The translations under genes were made by a program, and so were the position numbers. Under the pieces are notes generated by a model. That model saw nothing but the letters and a program-made list of their open reading frames with translations, had not been told where the DNA came from and made no database searches. DNA of 64,000 bases. Origin: Lucinisca nassula (Eukaryota; Mollusca; Bivalvia; Lucinida; Lucinidae). The stretch spans positions 154,741,900 through 154,805,899 of the forward strand of contig OY757013.1 in NCBI GenBank assembly GCA_963580285.1. Direction: 5' to 3'. Shown one piece after another: positions 54,345-63,990 of the stretch (position 1 is its first letter; each line of letters opens with the position of its first letter).

Positions 54345-54587
54345 ATGTTTTTTTTTTATTATTATTTTGTTTTGGTTTTACGGCCCTTTCAAGATTATTT
54401 CACTCATTTCGAGCCGATCGTTAATCAGAGGTGGGCGAAAACCGGAGTACCCGGAGAAAAACCACCTGACCTTCCGTTGCAGAACTTGGCGTCCCACATG
54501 TGACCCGAGCGAGGCTCGAACCACAGCGATGAGAGACCTAATGATCAAGAGTCAGCGCTCTTAACCACTAGGCCACGGAGGCCCGTT
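54345..54587 (-). mobile_element. tRNA-derived SINE with 9-bp target duplication
   Basis: TGGCAAGTT at 54336-54344 and 54588-54596 flanks the element. On the minus strand: GGCCTCCGTGGCCTAGTGG head with box A, box B GGTTCGAGCCT, the core containing TCTCCGGGTACTCCGG, and a 3' end of CTTGAAAGGGCCGTAAAACC followed by an A-rich tail. Same family as 46430-46641. Confidence 0.92.
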
Positions 54588-54769
54588 TGGCAAGTTCTGT
54601 AACTCTAGCTACAATATTCTCAGAGTTATGGCCCTTTGAAAAAACTAAAATGTCTACATGTTTCATGTTTTTTCTTAATAACTTACAAACCGTCAAACCT
54701 ATCAACTTCAAGCTTTATGTATAAGGTCACATTATCATTACACACTTTTATGACAAGTAACGTAAATGT

Positions 54770-54827
54770 ACCGTGGTTTCATATCTGTGGTTGTTTGATT
54801 TTTGTGTTCTCGGAGATGTTGCACTGA
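54770..54827 (+). mobile_element. ~807-bp repeat fragment (copy 8)
   Basis: GTTTCATATCTGTGGTTG to GTTGCACTGAT only. Confidence 0.65.
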
Positions 54828-54967
54828 TAGAACAGAAGAATCGGCTGATAGAAATGGTTTTCGAGTTCTCCAAGTCGAAAACGCAGTGTGTTCATTTTTG
54901 TAAGCTACGGAAGAAACACGGACATATTTCCTTATTTTTATACGAATCACAAATTCTTGTTGTTGTA

Positions 54968-55257
54968 GAATATGTTCTATAAAAGGGTTATCCTTTGGAA
55001 GCAAGGAATACACCACAGAAGTGAAAAATATGGAGTGTACATGTTTTCTGGGCCAGACTAGCTAGTTTCGGCCAATTAGGCCTCATCAGTGACCCTCAGA
55101 TATTTTCAAAATTCCACAATGGAATCAATGATCCCAAAGGACAAGAAAATATAATCTTCACTATGATGTAGGGCAGGGAGACGTTTTACCGCCGCCACAC
55201 ATTCCCACAAACCAGCTGTAGTGAAGTTAAATATGTTCTATTAAAGGGTTATCCTTT
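54968..55257 (-). mobile_element. ~254-bp repeat unit with hammerhead, flanked by partial second unit
   Basis: GGGTTATCCTTTGGAAGCAA occurs at ~54982 and again at ~55237, so a full ~254-bp unit plus the start of the next is present in tandem. The unit contains an intact hammerhead ribozyme on the minus strand. This matches the tandem, ribozyme-bearing organisation of Penelope-like element pseudo-LTRs or of retrozymes. No Penelope polymerase or GIY-YIG ORF is found nearby. Confidence 0.75.
55050..55095 (-). ncRNA. Hammerhead ribozyme, all stems paired
   Basis: Minus strand: stem I GGGTCA (55095-55090) pairs with TGGCCC (55055-55050) over 6 bp including one G-U; CTGATGA (55089-55083); stem II GGCC/GGCC with loop TAATT (55082-55070); GAAA (55069-55066); stem III from the palindrome ACTAGCTAGT; cleavage C at 55056. 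The order, conserved core and pairing match a type I hammerhead. Confidence 0.88.
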
Positions 55258-55705
55258 GGAAGCAAATTCCTTGGGGTGATATTTGATCAAAAGTTATCGT
55301 TTATTCCCAATACTAAATATCTTAAAGCACAATGCTTAAAAGCTTAGACTCTTTTGAAAGTGTTAGCTCATACAAGTTGGGGAGCAGATGGGAATACCTT
55401 ATTACATCTTTGCCGGTCTTTAATAAGATCTAAATTAGATTATGGGTTTGTTGTTTATATTTCTGCCAGAAAGTGCTATTTAAATTATTTGGATACTATC
55501 CATCCCCAAGGCCTTCGTCTGGCTATGGGAGCATTTCGTGCTTCTCCCATACTAAGCCTTTATGTGGAAGTAGGTGAACCACCTTTTTTCTTCGCGCAGA
55601 CAAAAACTCCCCCTTCAGTATGCAATCAGACTTGCGTCTAATCCATCTAACCCGGATTACAAAATTTCATTTCCATCTGAATTTGTAATTAAGTTTGATA
55701 GTAAA
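55258..55705 (+). pseudogene. Jockey-like LINE RT C-terminal end
   Basis: KFLGVIFDQKLSFIPNTKYLK, then LLKVLAHTSWGADGNTLLHLCRSLIRSKLDYG and LDTIHPQGLRLAMGAFRASPILSLYVE are the RT thumb and connection of Jockey-like LINEs that carry RNase H. A frameshift near 55595 moves to LQYAIRLASNPSNPDYKISFP. The coding sequence is cut at 55705 (KFDSK) by the 807-bp repeat and resumes at 56513 with the next residues (PTAIKPF). Confidence 0.9.
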
Positions 55706-56512
55706 GTAGAAGTAAAACAAAGATCAGGAATTGATACAACTAACTTACTCCATCCATAAAAGACACCAAAGGGAAAGAAATACAAACATTAAGCGACCAG
55801 ACCATAATGGAAACCTAAACAAAGGAAGGCCATATGGACAGTTACTTTTCCACAAAATGGCCATATGGCCATCCAAAATTAAAAGACACAAGTGATACAC
55901 ACAGTAAGTAACAAACAACAACATAAATAAATCGCCACGGAAGAGCCGCCTTGGAACGGTCAGTGGAAGATTTCCACTGGGGGGCTTAAATCGATTTTAC
56001 GTGGCCACAATCCTCGCCCTTACTTCCGTCGCGATTTAGACAAATAATTTGTACAGTCCGCATGAAGGCCTCCTAACTCATCAGTGCAACATCTCCGTGA
56101 ACACAGAAATCAAAGAACCACAGAGGTGAGACAACGGTGAGGACTCGACAGCAAGAAACCACTGAAATGCTGGAGCAAAAGAAAACCAACAGTTAGACTC
56201 CGATGAGCCCAACCAGAGACAGAGCATCAGGCACCAACCGACATTATCTCTTTAATTTTCAATAAGCCTTTACGTTGGAGCCGTCATAGAATCTGAGGCC
56301 TGACCCACCGGCGTGCAATTAAAGAGGGAAGCAAAGTTGCCAACCGTGATTGGGTTAACTACCATGCATGCAGTCTGTCGTATAATATCCATGTTGTACC
56401 CAATCTTTTTATATCGAAGAATGATTTTACGAAATTGGGTGCTGAAATCATTGCGGTTATATATTTTTCTGAATTTATATACTAAGTCACCATAAAATTC
56501 GGGTTCCGATTA
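55706..56512 (-). mobile_element. ~807-bp interspersed repeat (copy 9), full length with 6-bp target duplication
   Basis: AGTAAA at 55700-55705 and 56513-56518 flanks it, and the interrupted LINE codons rejoin exactly if one copy is removed, so the boundaries are firm. Element ends: GTAGAAGTAAAAC... and ...GGGTTCCGATTA. Shares its whole length with 5549-6357. Confidence 0.92.
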
Positions 56513-56696
56513 AGTAAACCCACAGCAATCAAACCTTTTTGATTACGTATATTACCACTGCTAGAAAATTCAGGTATCGACCTTATAAATATTAAAAAAA
56601 AAAAAAAACATGAAACCGCCGAAGTTCCATCTTGGTCTATTAAAATCAATCTTTTCTGTTTGACTTACATGATGTCAAAAATATGTATCAAATCCA
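56513..56696 (+). pseudogene. Jockey-like LINE linker between RT and RNase H
   Basis: KPTAIKPF then LRILPLLENSGIDLINI, resuming the protein cut at 55705; an A-run at 56589-56604 and stops interrupt it. Confidence 0.75.
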
Positions 56697-57107
56697 ATGC
56701 TACTCAAACAAAACTTTCAGGTACTGCAGTCACGTTACAATGAGTACCAGCAAGTCTATACGCATGGTTACAAAGAAGGAGATAAAGTTGGTTGTACATA
56801 TGTGTCTAAAGTTACGCACCAAATCTTGCGCTTTCCAGATGGTTCATCTATTTTTACAGCTGAAGCCAAAGCAGTAGCCGTAGCTTTAGATTTTGTCAGT
56901 TCTTCAACAATTCAAAAAGCAATTACATTTTCTGATTCCATGTCTGTGCTTAAGGAATTAGACCAATCAGCATCTAAAAACCCTCAAATACAAAAATTAA
57001 TCGAAAAACATCATGAAATTTCTAAAACACACCGAATCTTGTTTTGTTGGCTTCCGAGCCATATTGCCATTGTCGGCTATGAGTATGCTGGCAAGAAAGC
57101 AAAGTAA
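56697..57107 (+). pseudogene. Jockey-like LINE RNase H domain
   Basis: 136-codon frame with the RNase HI-type layout: YTHGYKEGDKVGC (first catalytic Asp replaced by His), FTAEAKAVAVAL (Glu), FSDSMSVLKELD (Asp), and CWLPSHIAIVGYEYAGKKAK (last motif, with the usual Asn-Glu changed to Tyr-Glu). RNase H removes the RNA strand during reverse transcription. Altered catalytic residues and a following stop indicate inactivity. Confidence 0.88.
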
Positions 57108-57660
57108 TCGCGCAGTCTTGATCCGTCTATTTTTAAGATTCCTTTTAATAATTTAAACCATTTATCAACAGATGCATCTTGACGGAATGGCAAGGCGAAT
57201 GGGACCGTGCAATAGATAACAAACTCCATGCCACTTAATCTGGCGTCGGAACAAATGCTCTCCTCCACAGTTTTCCAGGAAAGAGGATGTAGTATTAACG
57301 CGACTGTGCATTGGCCATACTAGAGTTACTCATTCTTATATTTTCAATGGTGATGATCGGCCTACTTTTGTAGGCTGTGGTCAGCCTTTCACTGTTCAAC
57401 GTATCTTATTTGACTGCGTTGACTGTTTGCCGCTATATAACTCATATTTCAAAGCTGAAACTTTGCAACAATGGTTTCAAGATGTACCTGTTGATACTAT
57501 TATTTTATTCTTAAAAGAAATTGGACTTTTTCATAAGATTAAACTGTTTCAGATTTTTATACATAGTCATTCTGACTTTTTAATTTAAATATTCTCATTC
57601 TTCATACCGTTTCATCATTAATCGCTTGACGCTTATGACCCACAAGGAGGGTTGACGCGT
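57108..57660 (+). pseudogene. Jockey-like LINE C-terminal zinc region and 3' end
   Basis: In shifting frames: LTRLCIGHTRVTHSYIFNG, then VGCGQPFTVQRILFDCVDC (57375-57425), the C-x2-C...H/C finger typical of the end of these LINEs, then LPLYNSYFKAETLQQWFQ and a natural-looking stop at 57586-57588. The 3' UTR ends near ATCATCATCACC at 57675, a short repeat tail. Confidence 0.85.
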
Positions 57661-57807
57661 CGTTTAACACAAAATCATCATCACCATTTGTGTAAAACAA
57701 GTGGGTCCCAGTGTAGGGCCATTTTTGGGTTCGATTGCTATAATTAGACTAATCTTGGTAGAAGTTAATTAAATGAAAGTATCAAATATCAAAGGGCAGG
57801 TTTGTTT

Positions 57808-58108
57808 GATTTTGTTTAATTTGAGGTTTATAGTCCCCGTCAACACTGTATAGGTCATTTTGGAGACGTTCCTTCCAATTTTATGGGACTTTTACCTGAC
57901 ATTGAGATGAAATGGCATCTCAAGCCCTGTCGCCCAATGAAACCAATAGGGTCTATAAGCGTGGACGGCCCGACTCGCTCCGCTTTGCCTGGGCAGGTTT
58001 AGATCCTCTAAGCTGTTTACCAGTACTCGTGTGCGGGTCTGATTTAGCTCTGCGTGGAAGCATCGTGCAGCCTATATATTTCTTCAAGCCCCGATGGGCG
58101 GGGGCCGC
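57808..58108 (-). mobile_element. ~300-bp SINE-like element
   Basis: Full-length copy with GTCCCCGTCAACACTGTATA tail complement and CCCCGATGGGCGGGGGCCG head, nested in copy D. Confidence 0.85.
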
Positions 58109-59054
58109 TCAAAGGGCAGGTTCTTATCACATGGCGGGGTCTTCTAGATTAAGACAAGAAGATTCTTAAGGGTTTCCCCAAGTATATGTAAAACAAATGA
58201 ACCCGTGGATGTGGCCGTCGCGATTTAGACAAATACTTTGTTCTAACCGCATGGAGGCCTCCCTATATAGGTCTTCGTAAAACATGTGGGCCCCTGTGTG
58301 GGGCAAGTTATGGCCCCAGGCTATAATTTGAACAATCTTGGTAGAAGCCCGCTAGACGAAGCGGTGTTCCAAACATCAAAGGCATCGGCCGACTAGCTTC
58401 AGACAAGAATATTTTAAAGTTTTTCACTTTTTAAGTCTGTGTAAAACATCAGGGTATCTGGATGGGTCCGTCTTGTTTCAGACAGGAAGATCTTCTAAAG
58501 CTTTTCCCTATGTAAGTCAATGCAAAACAAGTCGGCCCAAAGGGCGGATCCATTTTTGACCCAGGGTTTTTACAATCTTGCAGAGGTCCATTAGACGAAA
58601 CTGTGTACCAAATATCAAATACCTGTGCCTTCTGGTTTCAGACATGACTGTGTAAAATCTTGGTAGAGGTCCGCCAGACGAAGTTGTGTACCAAATATCA
58701 AAGGCATGGGCCTTCTGGCTTCAGTTTAGAAGATTTTTAGAAAGGTCTTCCCTATAAAGGTCCATGTAAAACAAGGCGGTCCGGGGCGGATCCAATTTTG
58801 TACCCCGGGGCTTTAAATTTGCACAAACTTGGCAGGCGTTCACTAGACGAATCTATGTACCAAATATCAGTTACCTGAGCTTTCAGGTTTCAGAGAACAC
58901 GATTTTAAAGGTTGAGCCTATATAAATCTATGTAAAATATTTAAAGATATGTGGGTTCCTGAGCTATAGCCCCAGGGCTTTAAATTCATCAATCTTGGTA
59001 TAGGTCCGCGAAACAAAGCCGTGTACCAACTATCAAAGGCACGGGCCTTTAATG

Positions 59055-59803
59055 TCGTAAAATCATTATGCGATATAAAAATAGTAGGTACTATATAAAT
59101 GTTATACGAAAGACTGCATGCATTGTAGTTAACCCAATCACGGTTGATTACTTTGCTTCCCTCTTTAATTGCACGCCGCGGTGGGTCAGGCCTCAGATTC
59201 TATGACAGTTCAAGCGTTAAGGCTTACTTATGTAATGTTGCTTGGCACCTGATGCTCTGTCTCTGACTGGGCCTAGTTTCTTGCTGTAGAGTACTCACCG
59301 TTGTTTAATCTCTGTGGTTGTTTGATTTTTGTGTTCTCGGAGATGATGCATTGATGAGTTAGGAGGCCTTCACGCGGATTGAACAAATTATTTGTCTTAA
59401 TCACGCGGAAGAAATGGCGATGCACTGATGAGTTAGGAGGCATTCATGCGGACTGAAAAAATTATTTGTCTAAATCGCGAGGGAAGTAAGGGCGTGGATC
59501 GCGGCTGCGTAAAATCGATTTAAGCCCCCAGTGAAATTCGTTTCTCTGACCGTTCCAAGGCGGTTCTTCTGTCGCGGTTTATTTTTGATATAATTTATCT
59601 TTGAGTGTGTGTTTCGCTTATTTTTTCGTTTTTGATAGCCAATTGGCCATTTCGTGGGAAAGTGATAGTCCTTTGGCTTTCCGCTATTGCTGTTTACATT
59701 ACGTTTTAGTTATTTCCTGTTTGTATTTCTTTCCCTTTGTTGTCCCTGATGGGAGCTGTTGGTCGATTGCATCGAATCCTGATCATTGCCATCACTTCTA
59801 TAT
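59055..59803 (+). mobile_element. ~807-bp repeat (copy 10), nested in copy D
   Basis: CGTAAAATCATT to CATCACTTCTAT; an internal duplication of GCACTGATGAGTTAGGAGG at 59348 and 59424. Confidence 0.85.
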
Positions 59804-60200
59804 TCTAACTGTTGATTTTCTTTTGCTCCAGCATTTCAGTGGTTTCTTGCTGTCGCGCGCGTCCTCGCCGTTGTTTCAACACTGTTGTTTGGTTTTTGTG
59901 TTCTTGAAGATGTTGCACTGATGAGTTAGGAACCGCTGGCCGTTCCAAGGCGGCTCTTCTGTCGCGGTTTATGTTTTTGTTATGGTTTGTCTTTGGGTGT
60001 TTGTGTCGCTTTTATTATTTTATTTAGGATAGCCTATTGGCCATTTTGTCTGAAAGTAACTGTCCTTTTGGCTTTCCGCTATTGATGTTTCCATTAGGGT
60101 CTGTTTTTTTTCATGTTTGTGTTTCTTTCCGTTTGGTGTCTCTGATCGGAGCTGTGGGTTATTTGTATCGACTCCTGATCATTGCCTTCACTTCTTTTTT
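59804..60200 (+). mobile_element. ~807-bp repeat (copy 11), partial
   Basis: TCTAACTGTTGATTTTC to CCTTCACTTC; directly abuts copy 10 head to tail. Confidence 0.8.
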
Positions 60201-60399
60201 TGCAGCCGTTAGCTGTAAGTTCATTTGAAGCCTTAAGAGTTTACGTGTATGGCAGATATGGCAAGGGGCGCAGTTTTATTTAATGAGGCAAGAGGGAGTT
60301 TGTTTACTAGGGAAACGAGAGGATAGGGCTAACGGCTTAATAAGCCAAATTTTGGTAAAGCCCAGTGGCGACCCCCCTCCCCCTCCCCGAGTAAATGTT

Positions 60400-60772
60400 C
60401 AATATGTGGACTGAACAAATTATTTGTGTGCAAATCGCGACGGAAGTAAGGGCGAGGGATGCAGCCGCAATCAATCGATTTAACACCCCTCCCTCCCCCA
60501 AGTGAAATCCTTTTCACTGGCCGTTCCCATGCAGTTCTACTATCGCGGACTATTTTTGTTATAGTTTGCATTTGAGTGTGCGTATCGCTTATATATTTTT
60601 GTTTTGGATAGCCAAGTGGCCATTTTATGGCAAAGTAACTCTCCTTTTGGCTTTCCGCTATTTTCATTAGGGTCTAGTTATTTCATGTTTTTTGTTTCTT
60701 TCCCTTTGGTGTATCTGATGGGAGTCGTGGGTTAATTGTACCGATTCCAGATCATTGCCTTCACTTCTATTT
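60400..60772 (+). mobile_element. ~807-bp repeat (copy 12), partial
   Basis: GTGGACTGAACAAATT to CTTCACTTCTATTT, with the GAAGTAAGGGCGAGGGAT landmark. Confidence 0.85.
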
Positions 60773-62793
60773 AGACAAGAATATTTTTAAAGGTATTCAC
60801 TTTGTAAGTCTATGTAAAACATGTGGGCCATTGATGGGCACATTTTGGCCCCAAGGGCTGTAATTTGAACATGTTTGTCACTGGACAAAGCTGTGTACCA
60901 AATAGCAAAGATTCGGGCCTTCTAGTTTCAAACTTTTAAATTTGAAAGAAGATTTTTACAGCTTTTCCCAGTATAGGTCTATGTAATAAGTGTGGCCCAT
61001 GGCGGATCCATTTAACCCCAGGCTTTAATTTGGACAATCTTGGCAGAGGTTCACTAGACGAAACGGAGTACAAAGTATCAGTTATCTGACCTTTCTGGTT
61101 TCAGACAACAAGATTTTAAAGGTGTTTCTTATATAAGTATATGTAAAATATGTTGGCCCCTGATCGGAGCCAGTTTTGACCCTAGGGCTTTGATTTGAAC
61201 AATCTTGATAGAAGTCCGGTAGACAAAGCTGTGTTCCAAATACAAAAGGCATGGACGATCTTATTCAAACAAGACGATTTTTAAAGGTTTTCACATTTTA
61301 AGTCTTATGTTCAACATGTGGACCCGGGATGGGTACATTATTTTTGCCCAAGGGCTGTAATTTGAACACGTTTGTCACTAGACAAAAGCTTTGTACCGCA
61401 TAGCAAAGGTCCGGGCCTTCTGGTTTCAGACAAGAAGATTTTTTTAAACTTTTTCCTGTGTAGATCTATGTAAAAATGTCGACCCCAAGGCGGATCCAAT
61501 TTTGATTTTGATTTCCAACTTTTATTTTATTTCTTTAATTTGAACACTCTTGGTAGAGGTCCATTCGGTAAAGCTGCATTCCAAATATCAAAGACCTGGG
61601 CCTTCTGTTTTCAGACAAGATGATTTTTAAAATTTTCCCCTGTATAGGTCTATGTGAATATGTCGGCCCCAGGGCGGATCCAATTTTGAACCCAGGGCTT
61701 TAATTTTAACAATCTTGGTAGAGGTCCATTAGGTTAAGCTGCATACCAAATATCAAAGATCTGGGGCTTCTGGTTTCAGACAAGATGCTTTTTTAAAGGT
61801 TTACCGCATAATGTAAAATCAGTCGTCCCCGGATTGGAGCTTTTTTGATCCCTAGGCTATAATTTGAACAACTTTGTTAGTTGTCTATTAGGTGAAGCTA
61901 CATACCAAATATCAGAGACCTTGGCATTCTGGTTTCAGACAAGAAATTTTAAAATGGTTTCTCTATATCGGTCTTTATAAAAAAAGTCGGGCCCGAGGCG
62001 GGGCCATTTTAATCCCAGAGCTATAATTTGAACATCTTTGGTAAGGGTCTAATAGGTGACGCCACATACCACATATGAAAGACCTGGGCCTTCTGATTTC
62101 AGAAAAGAAGTTTTTTTTAAAGGATTTTCCTATATGGGGCCATGTAAAACAAGTCGGCCCGGTTGTGTGTTTGGGGTGGGGGGTGCATTTTAGACTACAA
62201 GGCTATAATTTGAACAACTATGGTAGAGATCCATTACGTGAAGTTATATGACAAATATCAAAGTCCTAGGACTTCTGGTTTCAAACAAGAATACCTTTAA
62301 ATGTTTTCTCTATATGGGTCGTAGGCCCCAGCGTGGTGCCATTTGTGATCCCAGGGCTATAATTTGAATAAATTATGTAGAGGCCTTGTAGGTTAAGCTA
62401 CATACCACATATCAATGACCTGGGCCCTCTGGTTTTAGAAAGAACATTTTAAATGTTTTCCCTATTTCAGTCTATGTAAAAAAAAATCGGCCCCGAGGCG
62501 ACGACATTTTTTACCCCAGGGCTGTAGATAGAAAACCTTGGCCTTCTGATTTCGGACAAGAAGATTGTGTAGGTTTTTGCTAATTTTCCCCTTTTTCTTG
62601 CCATGGCAACCAGAGAATCGAATTCGTTGAACAGCGTTGAACGTGGACTACCTAAAGATTATCTCCGCCAAGTTTTAGTAGAATTTGTTCAGTGGTTTAG
62701 GAGGAGATGCCGTTTTAAGAAATTGTGAACGGACGGACGGACGTCGACGATGACTGGCGGTGAGTGATCGGAGTCTTCGGCGAGGTGAGCTAA

Positions 62794-63118
62794 AACTGAA
62801 GGAACCATTTAACGGTCTCCTGACATCCGTGTTATCATCAAATTTAACCAACGCATACTTTCTTTCTGAAACTGCAGTCGAGTTTTGCCGGTTCAGACAT
62901 GTTTTGGCCAACGAACACTAGTTCGAGCCTGGGGTAGTTCCAGCCACTGAGGGTAACTCAGCACAAGGGCATTAGAAATAACGAGGATAATATATCGACA
63001 TGTTTTAATCCTCTTTTCAAAAGATATATTATTTAGAATCACCACCAATAGCCCTGACAAGCAGTGACGCCAAAAAGTATGTCAAACAAATCCATTCCAT
63101 CTATGGTTACTATAATCT
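62794..63118. other. Spacer
   Basis: No feature recognised. Confidence 0.3.
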
Positions 63119-63356
63119 GAGCCAGCGCACGACAAAACCTAAAATAAGACATTTGCGCCCACCGAAGACTCGGGTAAACCTGCGCATCCATATAGTTTAA
63201 CCTGAGACTTCTCTTTCTGCATTAAAGAGCATTGAGCCCTTGGCTATCCTTAGAGCGCACAGAGAAGACTCTGATCAGAGTGCGTGGATGCGCAGGCTGA
63301 TCTGAGTCTTTGTTGGCCGCACATGTCTTATTGAAGGTTTTGTCATGCGCTGGCTC
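63119..63356. mobile_element. Palindromic MITE
   Basis: Arms begin GAGCCAGCGCACGACAAAAC and, inverted from the right end, GAGCCAGCGCATGACAAAAC; complementarity extends about 80-100 bp per arm (ATAAGACAT, AAGACTC, CCTGCGCATCCA). Confidence 0.85.
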
Positions 63357-63689
63357 AATTCAACCATGCTCATTTTTTCATTGATTATTGTCGTTACTAG
63401 TAAGTATTTCATTCACAAGCCACACGCCACTTTGTGATCACTATAGTATGGAACTTATGGGGCGCCCTTTTACTATTTAATCCGTATTTATAGATATCCA
63501 TAAATCGAATTATGTATATTCAGCCGTAAGATCTTGAAATTCAGGCCCTGTGGAATCACTTCTATGAGGATTGCGCACCTAAGGACACTGAAAGTCTAAC
63601 GTCAGATTATAATGATCCAAACAGGCAATCCGTGCATGCTGTCTGGAGAAAAAATGCACATGGTCGTAGTATATAGTATTCACATATAT
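63357..63689. other. Spacer
   Basis: No gene recognised. Confidence 0.3.
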
Positions 63690-63990
63690 CCATCGGCCCC
63701 CGCCCATAGGGGCTTGGAGAAATAGATGGGCTGCATGATGCTTCCAAGCAGAGCTGAAACCGACCGCACATGGGTACTGGTAAACCGCTTAGAGGATCTA
63801 AGCCTGCCCAGGCAATGCAGTGCGAGTCCATGCTTATAAACCATATTGGTTTCATTGGACAGCAGGGCTTGAGATGTCATTTTATCTAAGTGCCGGGTAA
63901 AAGTCCCACAAAATTAGAAGCAACGTCTCCAAAATGACCTTTACAGTGTTGACGGGGACGTAAAACTTCAAATCAAACAAACAAACAAAG
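63690..63990 (+). mobile_element. ~300-bp SINE-like element (reference copy)
   Basis: Head CGGCCCCCGCCCATAGGGGC, body with GCAGAGCTGAAACCGACCGC and CTTGAGATGTCATTTTATCT, tail GTTGACGGGGACGTAAAACT followed by CAAACAAACAAACAAA. No clear tRNA boxes in the head, so its RNA origin is open; the A-rich tail and fixed 3' end argue for retrotransposition. Confidence 0.85.

Larger units (their letters stand above)
53370..54770. repeat. ~170-bp tandem-repeat element, interrupted
   Basis: Begins CCCCGCAAATTTATTTGCGG (near-palindromic terminus; a degenerate version at 54186). Units contain CTTACAAACCGTCAAAC, CATCAACTTCAAACTTTAAA, TATAAGGTCACAATATCATT and CATGGCAAGTTA, at about 53445, 53605, 54265 and 54670. 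It is itself interrupted by an 807-bp-family fragment (53931-54129) and a SINE (54345-54587). It occupies the space where the LINE reverse transcriptase should be. Confidence 0.8.
57683..62793 (+). mobile_element. Tandem-core element (copy D), long and nested
   Basis: About twenty ~165-bp units related to copies A-C (TTTGAACAATCTTGGTAGAG, CCAAATATCAAAGACCTGGG, TTCTGGTTTCAGACAAGAAG) in + orientation. Ends GGTGAGCTAA at 62784-62793, the same 3' terminus as copy A, though the pairing AGCTCACC arm is lost. The palindromic 5' terminus is not found. Interrupted by a SINE and by several 807-bp-family copies. Confidence 0.8.
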
